A stretch of 64,000 nucleotides of DNA, taken from contig JAUJEA010000001.1 in NCBI GenBank assembly GCA_030442035.1, forward strand, positions 186,001 to 250,000. Reading direction: 5' to 3'. Positions 27,248 to 34,480 of the stretch are shown here, piece by piece. How positions within the stretch are numbered: position 1 is the stretch's first letter; each line of letters begins with the position of its first letter. The DNA comes from Splendidivirga corallicola. GTDB lineage: Bacteria; Bacteroidota; Bacteroidia; Cytophagales; Cyclobacteriaceae. Under the pieces are notes generated by a model. That model was not told the DNA's origin. It ran no database searches and saw only the letters and a list, made by a program, of their open reading frames with translations. Both the position numbers and the translations under genes were made by a program.

Positions 27248-28357
27248 CTAACGATATCGTATCATCACTTTTTTTTCCTCAATCGAAAAATCAAAATCCA
27301 TGGTATAGCTCAATGATATCAATACATCCTTTAAGGATTGGTTATCAAATTTCGCTGTTAAATCCCAGGAGCCTGATCTGGTGTTTGCAAAAGATATCTC
27401 TATCCCATACCAGTTTTCCAATCGCTTTTTCACTTCATTTTCATTGGCATTCTTAAAATATATGACCCCTTCCTGCCAGGCTGTAACTTCCCCTTTATCA
27501 AACTTCTTCTTGACTGTTGTTTTATCGGTAAGGTTGTAAATTAAGGCCTCTCCGGGAACCAATAGCTCAGAGAGTTTATCCTCTCTGGCATTGGATTCGC
27601 CTTCAACTTTCACACTACCGGTTGTCAGCGCTATATCAATTTCTTCGTTATTGTTATAGGCATTGATGTTAAAAGATGTGCCCAGGGCAATGGTGGTTAT
27701 GTCACCTGTTATTACCTGAAAGGGGCGATCTTCTTCTTTGGCCACTTCAAAAAAAGCCTCCCCTTCCAAACGGACAATTCTCTTATCCGGATCAAACGGT
27801 TTTGGGTAAGAAATTTTGCTTGCAGCATTTAAAATAACCTTAGTCCCGTCACTCAAAAAAATATTGGACTTTTGTCCCTTTGGATTTTCTTTGGTCATCA
27901 TGCTAGTGGCCGTTTTTTCATCACTCCTTTTCAAATCGACCTTTTGATAGACTAAATAGGCACTTGCCAATACTAAAATCACTGAAGCAGCAGCGGCAAT
28001 TAATCGAGGAGATTTTCTTTGAGCCGGAACATGTATTTGTTTTTTATTAACAATGGAATCGGCATTCAATGGAATTACCGTACCGCCATTCGATGCTGTA
28101 TTACTTTGCTCAAATTCATCAATTTCATTTTCTATTTTTTGGGTAATGGTATTGATCTCTTCCGGTGACAAAAGGTGTTTTTCTACTGGTAATTTTTTGA
28201 TTACCTCAATTGCTTCTCTGATTATCTCCACTTTATCCGGATTGTCTTCCAACCAATTCTCCCAGAATAAATTGAGTTCTTTATCAGGTTCAAGGACCCA
28301 TCTCCGGAACTCTATGTCCATTACAAAGTCCTCAATGGTATATTGCTTATAAGACAT
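27248..28357 (-). CDS. FecR-family anti-sigma factor (DUF4974)
   Basis: Inner-membrane anti-sigma regulator of the adjacent ECF sigma factor, responding to the STN domain of SusC. In 369 residues: an N-terminal cytosolic helical part (EFRRWVLEPDKELNLFWENWLEDNP), one membrane helix near residue 125 (LIAAAASVILVLASAYLVY), then the periplasmic FecR domain (SNIFLSDGTKVILNAASKISYPKPF, VRLEGEAFFEVAKEEDRPFQV, ALGTSFNINAY) and a C-terminal DUF4974 segment (LENWYGIEISFAN). It follows the sigma gene by about 190 bases and precedes susC. Confidence 0.94.
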   Translation of the reverse strand: MSYKQYTIEDFVMDIEFRRWVLEPDKELNLFWENWLEDNPDKVEIIREAIEVIKKLPVEKHLLSPEEINTITQKIENEIDEFEQSNTASNGGTVIPLNADSIVNKKQIHVPAQRKSPRLIAAAASVILVLASAYLVYQKVDLKRSDEKTATSMMTKENPKGQKSNIFLSDGTKVILNAASKISYPKPFDPDKRIVRLEGEAFFEVAKEEDRPFQVITGDITTIALGTSFNINAYNNNEEIDIALTTGSVKVEGESNAREDKLSELLVPGEALIYNLTDKTTVKKKFDKGEVTAWQEGVIYFKNANENEVKKRLENWYGIEISFANTRSGSWDLTAKFDNQSLKDVLISLSYTMDFDFSIEEKKVMIRYR

Positions 28358-28549
28358 AAGTGGCTTTTTTGTAAAAGGCCACGAGATCTTAAAAGTTATC
28401 CTTCCAGGATCATTTTTTTTTAATAATACATGTGAAACATGGATGGTGAGAGGTGTATAATCACTGAAGTTTGGTCACCAATCGTAATTTGTAATTCGAA
28501 ATTCATTCAAAATTTATACCCCAACATTTCCCTTAAGGAGCAACGTATC

Positions 28550-29152
28550 CTAAAATAAAATGAATAAAGCGAGGAAACTGATGATGTCTTTACGCAACGA
28601 TGAAATGGCCTTCCACACCAATGTATAAACCGATCTAAGGTTGATGTTCATGATGTTGGAAACTTCTTCATAAGAAAATGCTTCGTAAAATATCAAATTG
28701 ATGACTTCCTTTTGGCGATCGGAAAGTCTTTCAACCGCCTTTCTCAACTTTTGACTTTCCATTAATTGTCCCTGCAATTCGATAATTTTATTTTCAAATG
28801 GGAATACAATTTGCGTATCAGAAAATTCTACCACATCTCTTTCAACATAGTATCGCTTTTTTTTTACGACGTCTTTTGTGATCTTTCTTCGAAGTGCCTT
28901 GAAGAGGTAATATTTGATATTATCCGTTTTCGATAGGTTCTCTTTGTTTTTCCACAGATCAATAAAAAGGTCCTGTAAACAATCCTTAACAAGGTTCCGG
29001 TGAGGTTGAACCTTCATACCATAAGTGAAAAGCTCATTCAGGTATTTTTGATAGATCTGTTGAAAAGCCCTTCTGTCTCCTTCACGAAACTGTTGCCACA
29101 AGATGTGGTCAGGTTCATTTTTTGGAGAAAGCAAAGGCAATTTATCAGACAT
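28550..29152 (-). CDS. ECF RNA polymerase sigma factor, Bacteroidota SusC/FecR-linked type
   Basis: A sigma-70 family factor of 200 residues from the ATG at 29152 (MSDKLPLLSPKNEPD); a longer frame to 29224 adds 24 unlikely residues. Region 2 is visible in EGDRRAFQQIYQKYLNELFTYGMKV and DCLQDLFIDLWKNKENL. Region 4 is in LSDRQKEVINLIFYEAFSYEEVSNIM and LRSVYTLVWKAISSLRKDI, a helix-turn-helix for the -35 element. It ends in a hydrophobic LALFILF tail. It probably drives the susCD locus and its own gene. Confidence 0.93.
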   Translation of the reverse strand: MSDKLPLLSPKNEPDHILWQQFREGDRRAFQQIYQKYLNELFTYGMKVQPHRNLVKDCLQDLFIDLWKNKENLSKTDNIKYYLFKALRRKITKDVVKKKRYYVERDVVEFSDTQIVFPFENKIIELQGQLMESQKLRKAVERLSDRQKEVINLIFYEAFSYEEVSNIMNINLRSVYTLVWKAISSLRKDIISFLALFILF

Positions 29153-29836
29153 GGGAGGTAACTTCAACTCCGGGAAATAAATTAAATGCGATATAATGTT
29201 AGGAAAATTTTCGAGTAAGCACAATATAAAATTACCAATCGGCCAAGGATTTAATGATTTCTTAACCCGGTTAATACTGTCTTAATTGAGGTTTCAAATT
29301 CTTTTTTTAATAAATTTTCATAAAAAAGTCAATTGTCGTTATATTATAGATGAGTCATGTTTATCACTTCAAACAAACAGCTAAACCAGCAATGAACATT
29401 TTTATATATTTTCTTCAACATTGGTCAAGGATCTCAACATTAGCTATTTATTGATTTCACTTTGTTGTATTTCATATGTTCTCCCCGGGAGGAGACGAAA
29501 GAGAGGGACATGGTTCATAAAATGTGCAACCCTGGGAATTCAGGATCTAAATATGATCAGGTTTTGCAAATTAAAACTACCCAATAAAGACAACTGGTTA
29601 ATCTCTACTTAATATTGATCGAATAGAATTAAAAGTCCTTTTTAGTGAAAACTTTTTTAAGAAGAGCAACTGCAGGGAAGAATTTCATTTCACATTTCAC
29701 CGAATCTTACATTGAATAAAATCAGCCCGGAATTGAAATTTTAATTAGAAAACTATTCCTACATTGAACTACCATTTTATCAACACCAGACTATCCCACT
29801 CCTTATTTTATTGTTTGGATTGCTTTATTGAATTGG
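29153..29836. other. 684-bp gap between divergent genes
   Basis: Holds the upstream regions of the sigma gene (minus) and the first PAS gene (plus). A 63-codon plus-strand frame near 29421 has no coding character. I see no RNA gene or strong hairpin. Confidence 0.5.
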
Positions 29837-30457
29837 ATGAGCGTACTATTTAGTAAGAAAAAACTTCGCGACCTCGATGTCCTGCTCAGATTGATTCCGG
29901 ATATCGTAATACTTATGGATAGAAATGGCATTTACCTTGATGTAATAGCCAATACGGGGGGAACACTACTTCCACCCAAACAACTAATTGGAAAATCTCT
30001 TTTTGAGATCGGTATACCTAAACCGTTAGTTGATTACTTTTTAGATAAGATCCGAATGACGCTCGCCACCAATGAAATTCAATATGCTGAATATGAGTTC
30101 CCTAAACAAGATGGTATCCATTGGCATGAAGCAAGATTGATCAAATGTGGAAAAAATGAAGTAGTGGCCATCGTTAGAGATATAACCAAAATAAAGTTAG
30201 CTGAAGAGAAGCTTAGAGACAGGAATAAGCGATTGACAGAAATCGCCAGGCTTAATTCACATGAGATCAGGAGACCCACTGCCTCCATTCTTGGCCTAAT
30301 TTCACTTTTTGATAAAAAGAATATGAGTACCGAAAATCTCGAGATCCTGGAAAGGTTGGAGGTTTGTACCTGCGAATTGGACAAAGTAATTGCCAAGACT
30401 GCCAAAAAAACACATCTTTCGGAGTTAGAATGTTCAAAAAAGAAAAACAAGAAATAG
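29837..30457 (+). CDS. PAS-domain protein ending after a histidine-kinase H-box
   Basis: A 206-residue soluble protein. The PAS domain lies at about residues 15-120 (LIPDIVILMDRNGIYLDVIAN, LIGKSLFEIGIPKPL, EYEFPKQDGIHWHEARLI, VAIVRDITKIKLAEEKL). A coiled linker leads to a dimerisation/phosphoacceptor segment with the H-box ARLNSHEIRRPTASILGL. The ATP-binding domain (N, G1 and G2 boxes) is absent, and no remnant follows in any frame. The ATG at 29837 is used; a TTG three codons upstream is possible. It is a close paralogue of the gene at 32966. It may be phosphorylated by another kinase, or work as a sensor adaptor. Confidence 0.72.
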   Translation: MSVLFSKKKLRDLDVLLRLIPDIVILMDRNGIYLDVIANTGGTLLPPKQLIGKSLFEIGIPKPLVDYFLDKIRMTLATNEIQYAEYEFPKQDGIHWHEARLIKCGKNEVVAIVRDITKIKLAEEKLRDRNKRLTEIARLNSHEIRRPTASILGLISLFDKKNMSTENLEILERLEVCTCELDKVIAKTAKKTHLSELECSKKKNKK

Positions 30458-30648
30458 TTTCATTATAGCTATTGCTATTAAAAGAATTTCCTTCCTCCGG
30501 CACGTTTTGATCCTATCAATTGTTTATAGCTTAACATCTTTGAATTATTAAGATGATCCATGGTTGCTTTAAAGCAAAGCGTTGCCCATTTTTAGTAATG
30601 CCAAAGCTGGTTTTATAATTTCTTAAAGTAATAGTATATTCACTATGT

Positions 30649-31512
30649 ATGTCGCTTAAGGCTGTCAAAACATATCAGTTCCCTTCAGAAGTTGATTCGA
30701 AATCCGATTTTCTATTGAGCAAAATAGATTTCGAGCAGGCGTGTGTTGCGAATGATCAAATTGAAAGGGATTTCTTCAACATTATCTGGATCAAAGAAGG
30801 TCGGGCTAAATATCACATAGATTTTTCAGCATTCGAAATCAAACAGGAATCTGTCTTCTTCCTGAATCCGGGGCAGGTTTTTACGGTTGAGTCGGAAGAA
30901 GTTAAGTCCGGTTACCGGATAGCTTTTTCACAGGACTTTTACTGTGTCGAAACAAATCATAAAGAGATCGCCTGCAATGGATTACTTTTCAACAATATTT
31001 ATGAAAACCCCTTTATTGTCCTGTCTAATGACCAGTGCCATATATTACAAGAGATCATCGATAAACTCATTGACGAATTTGAGCAGTCGGGAGCGGCTCA
31101 TGGAGAAATGTTAAATGCACTGTTAAAACAATTCCTGATCAAAGCCACTCGCTTTAAGGTGGAACAACAGGAACCACATGCAAAGGATGATGATCATGAT
31201 ATTGTACTCAAGTTCAGTCAGCTGGTTGAAAAACATTTTAGGGAAAAACATGCAGTAAGCGATTATGCGGATATGCTGGGGATTTCTCCAAAGACTTTGA
31301 GTAAAAAGTTTCTTCTATTGAAACAGAGGAAACCAAGTGACTTTGTTAAGGATCGTTTGATCTTAGAAGCCAAACGAGAACTTCATTTTTCCGACAGGTC
31401 AATTAAAGAGATCGCTTATGGATTGGGATTTGAGGATCCGGCCTACTTTGTTCGATTCTTCAAAAAAATAACAAACAAAACTCCCAAAACCTACCGGTAT
31501 TCTTTTGTTTAA
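30649..31512 (+). CDS. AraC-family transcriptional regulator
   Basis: A 287-residue regulator. The N-terminal half is a cupin-like sensing domain (FNIIWIKEGRAKYHIDFS, VFFLNPGQVFTVES). The C-terminal AraC DNA-binding domain has two helix-turn-helix units: HAVSDYADMLGISPKTLSKKF and RSIKEIAYGLGFEDPAYFVRFFKK, followed by the usual PKTYR. Effector unknown. The next gene, 450 bases on in the same direction, encodes an exported cysteine hydrolase that it might control. Confidence 0.9.
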   Translation: MSLKAVKTYQFPSEVDSKSDFLLSKIDFEQACVANDQIERDFFNIIWIKEGRAKYHIDFSAFEIKQESVFFLNPGQVFTVESEEVKSGYRIAFSQDFYCVETNHKEIACNGLLFNNIYENPFIVLSNDQCHILQEIIDKLIDEFEQSGAAHGEMLNALLKQFLIKATRFKVEQQEPHAKDDDHDIVLKFSQLVEKHFREKHAVSDYADMLGISPKTLSKKFLLLKQRKPSDFVKDRLILEAKRELHFSDRSIKEIAYGLGFEDPAYFVRFFKKITNKTPKTYRYSFV

Positions 31513-31584
31513 ATTTGGTTGAGTTCTCAAGTATCATGCTGTCTATGAGCATTTTTTTCCTATTCCAATGATGGCAATTATTAG

Positions 31585-31761
31585 TTTTGAGTTTTTAATT
31601 TTGAGTTAAATGTCTGACCCACGTCATCCCTTCTGACGAAGCGTAGATCAGGGATTTCCCCAAAAGAGCTTCCTACAGATCTTTGAACATATTCCACCTA
31701 CATCACACCGTACAAGGGGATTCCTGATATTTCTTTCATTGCATTTCAGAAATTCAGGAAT
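31585..31761. repeat. intergenic palindromic element
   Basis: Most of the 450-bp gap 31513-31962. It opens with the low-complexity words TTTTGAGTTTTTAATTTTGAGTT, continues with a CATCCCTTCTGACGAAGCG and ATCAGGGAT segment, and ends in a hairpin: ATTCCTGATATTTCT (31720-31734) pairs with AGAAATTCAGGAAT (31748-31761) with one bulged base. It looks like a REP- or MITE-type mobile hairpin; no gene is seen in the gap. Confidence 0.45.
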
Positions 31762-31962
31762 GAGGGGATTGTTTATTATAGCTTATAGAGAGTTTCGCCT
31801 TCATTTCTTTTACCTGAATGAGTAACCTTTACTCAATCTATAGTATTTCAGGGAGCAAAATACTATTCTTACGAACTTTTGTCCATTTTCTGCATGGTTT
31901 CTCACCAATACTTTTGTAATCAACAATAACGCAGAAAGAATTTAACATTAAACATTAAGATC

Positions 31963-32703
31963 ATGAAAAGAATATGGATTTTACTCATCGCTACTGTTTT
32001 GGTCAATCAAGCAATGGCACAACTCCCTGATCCAGGGTTTACAATTGATGACAGAACCGCTATTATCATTACTGATCCGCAAAATGACTTCCTGAGCCCT
32101 GATGGTGTTACCTGGGGTGTGGTAGGAAAAAGTGTTCAGGAAAATAATACTGTTGATAACATTGAAACATTGTTCAAGTTAGGCGAAAAATACGATATAC
32201 CGGTTTTTGTTTCTCCTCACTATTATTATCCACATGATCATCAGTGGAAAATGGAAGGAGCATTGGAAGTATTGATGCACAACATTGGCATGTTTGACCG
32301 AAAAGATGCTTTATCATTGGAAGGCTTCGAGGGTTCCGGAGCGGATTGGTTAGCACAATATAAAAAATATATAGAGACAGAAAATGTAGTTGTGACAAGT
32401 CCACACAAAGTATATGGTCCGGAAACAAATGACCTTGTGTTGCAATTGAGAAAGAGAGGGATCGATAAGGTTATTCTTGGTGGCATGTCAGCAAATCTTT
32501 GTACTGAAGCACATATGAGAGAATTGGCAGAGCAGGGTTTCGGTGTAGCCGTAGTCAAAGATGCCACTGCTGCCGCCATCCTTCCGGATCTAAATGGTTA
32601 CGAAGCAGCTGTAACCAACTTTAGGATGATTGCAAGTCACGTTTACACAACGGATGAATTGGTTAGTGAATTTTCTAAAAGAAGTGTGAACAGCAATAAA
32701 TAA
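31963..32703 (+). CDS. exported isochorismatase-like cysteine hydrolase
   Basis: A 246-residue hydrolase with a signal peptide (MKRIWILLIATVLVNQAMAQ), so it acts in the periplasm or outside. The isochorismatase/nicotinamidase triad is present: Asp38 in IITDPQNDFL, a lysine in TSPHKVYG, and Cys180 in GGMSANLCTEAHMREL with the usual cis-peptide region before it. The family includes amidases and ureido-hydrolases; export is unusual but known in Bacteroidota. The substrate cannot be told. It sits behind an AraC regulator and has its own terminator. Confidence 0.85.
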   Translation: MKRIWILLIATVLVNQAMAQLPDPGFTIDDRTAIIITDPQNDFLSPDGVTWGVVGKSVQENNTVDNIETLFKLGEKYDIPVFVSPHYYYPHDHQWKMEGALEVLMHNIGMFDRKDALSLEGFEGSGADWLAQYKKYIETENVVVTSPHKVYGPETNDLVLQLRKRGIDKVILGGMSANLCTEAHMRELAEQGFGVAVVKDATAAAILPDLNGYEAAVTNFRMIASHVYTTDELVSEFSKRSVNSNK

Positions 32704-32713
32704 GGGGTTTAAT

Positions 32714-32750
32714 GGGATCGATCAATTTATATCGATCCCTTTTGCTTTTC
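32714..32750 (+). terminator. terminator after the cysteine hydrolase gene
   Basis: GGGATCGAT and ATCGATCCC form a perfect 9-bp stem with an 8-base loop, followed by TTTTGCTTTT. Confidence 0.8.
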
Positions 32751-32965
32751 AGACACTGTACATCCAATCTTCAGATCCTTTCCTCAAAAAAATTCCAAAG
32801 CCTCACTATTTATACCTATTGTTAAGCTTTATAATTGACAGGCAACCGGCTATCCTACCAAACTTCTTGACAAGCAAACTGTTATAATTTAAATAAATCA
32901 TTATTTTTAACAGAACTTTTGCTTTGAGGCCCTTTGCTGTCCTCATTTTATAAGCTAACACTACC

Positions 32966-33562
32966 ATGCCTACCCAAAAACCAACTGATCACAGGTCAAT
33001 AGATTTAAATGTATTAGCCAAGGTAATCCCCGACACTGTCATCCTTATGAACAAAGAAGGTGAATACCTGGATATTATTTCCAATTATGGAGAAACGCAG
33101 GTACCCCAGGATGAATTGATCGGCCGAACGGTCTATGAGATTGGCATGCCTAAACCACTCGCAGATTATTTCATAGAAGTGATCCAAAAAACAATTTCGA
33201 CCGGAGAGATCCAATATGTTGAATATGAATTTCCCAAAGGGAAACAAGTTTTACAATATGAGGCCAGGGTTATTAAATGTGCTGAAGATCGTATTTTAGC
33301 GATTATCCGAAATGTTACACGCTTGAAGCGCATGGAGGAAAAACTAAAGAACGCCAATCAAAAACTGATTGAAATTGCCAGACTCAACTCGCATGAAATA
33401 AGAAAACCTGTGGCCTCTATTTTAGGTCTCCTTGCTTTGATCGACGAAAACCGCTTATCTATGGAAAATACCGAGATCTTCGAAAAAATCTCTTCCTGTA
33501 CCGCAGAATTAGACCACGTTATTGCTAAAATAGTGGAGACTACCCATAGTTTCAATACCTAA
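32966..33562 (+). CDS. PAS-domain protein ending after a histidine-kinase H-box, second copy
   Basis: A 198-residue paralogue of the gene at 29837 with the same build: PAS domain (VIPDTVILMNKEGEYLDIISN, LIGRTVYEIGMPKPLADYF, IQYVEYEFPKG), coiled linker (RMEEKLKNANQKLIEIA) and H-box ARLNSHEIRKPVASILGL, with no ATPase domain. Both copies share a cysteine-containing C-terminal helix (SSCTAELDHVIAKIVETTH). Because both stop at the same place, the short form is the natural product and not a broken kinase. Confidence 0.72.
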   Translation: MPTQKPTDHRSIDLNVLAKVIPDTVILMNKEGEYLDIISNYGETQVPQDELIGRTVYEIGMPKPLADYFIEVIQKTISTGEIQYVEYEFPKGKQVLQYEARVIKCAEDRILAIIRNVTRLKRMEEKLKNANQKLIEIARLNSHEIRKPVASILGLLALIDENRLSMENTEIFEKISSCTAELDHVIAKIVETTHSFNT

Positions 33563-33675
33563 TGAATCAGTTCCCTTAAAAGCATCAGTCGATTGGTATT
33601 GAAATTTGAAACCTTCTTTTTTTATTTTAAATTATCCCAATATTTTTTGTAACAATTCCATTTATCTCCATCGAA

Positions 33676-34284
33676 ATGGCCATTAAGATCAATTGGAGGA
33701 TCCATCTGATAGAATTACTGACAGTCGTTATCGGTATCACGCTTGCCTTCTGGTTAAACAATTGGAACGAACAAAGAAAAAATATCGCTTTGGCTCAGCA
33801 ACGCCTGGGGGAGATCAGGAAAGAAATAAAACAAAATAAGATCAATATTGATAGCGCATTGAACTATCATCAAAAATTATATGATCAAATAAGATCAAAC
33901 CCTGAGAAGGCAGTGCTTTCCATTAAACCGGCAAATCTTTATGTACATGCCTGGCAACTATCGAAAAGTGCTAACCTTGAACAATTTATAGATTATGATC
34001 TCATCTTTTTGCTTACCGATATTTATAGTGATCAGGAAGCACTCAAACACATTAATAGTGAAGCAAGCAATTTAATCAGCAGTTTAAGTGTTTATAGTGC
34101 TGCTGTGAACGACCTTTTGCAAGCATTGGATCACAATCAATCCAATGAGAAATTTGTTGAGAAAACACATAAATGGAAACAAGGCTGGGTTGGTGTATTC
34201 CAGGATATGATGTACTATGAAAAGGCATTATCAAAAAAATATACGCTCGCACTGGAAAAGATTGATGAAAACCAGTTGAATTAA
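33676..34284 (+). CDS. DUF6090-like membrane-anchored protein
   Basis: A 202-residue protein with one N-terminal membrane helix in INWRIHLIELLTVVIGITLAFWLNNWNEQRKN, the hallmark of DUF6090-type proteins of this phylum. It is followed by a long helical domain predicted to lie in the periplasm. Function unknown. ATG at 33676 places the helix at the N-terminus. It has no clear operon partner; the peptidase gene begins about 200 bases later. Confidence 0.7.
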   Translation: MAIKINWRIHLIELLTVVIGITLAFWLNNWNEQRKNIALAQQRLGEIRKEIKQNKINIDSALNYHQKLYDQIRSNPEKAVLSIKPANLYVHAWQLSKSANLEQFIDYDLIFLLTDIYSDQEALKHINSEASNLISSLSVYSAAVNDLLQALDHNQSNEKFVEKTHKWKQGWVGVFQDMMYYEKALSKKYTLALEKIDENQLN

Positions 34285-34480
34285 ATCTACCGAATTACCA
34301 TTAGGTAGTCTCTATTGATAATCCTGCCTCATTTAGCTAAATTTCCGGGATCGAAGGGATCCTTGTAAACTAACGATCTTATGAAATGAGCATAAATTTT
34401 GGAACCCCGGACATTTCGGTCGAGGGATAAATAAAATTTATTGCGAATTCCATCTAACCATTGAAAATTAATATAAACAG

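Noticed and set aside
29421-29612. 63-codon ORF in the gap before the first PAS gene
   Set aside because: Composition is not protein-like, no ribosome binding site is evident and it matches nothing I recognise.
29837-30457. Frameshifted histidine kinase
   Set aside because: No ATPase-domain motif follows in any frame and the paralogue at 32966 ends at the same point.
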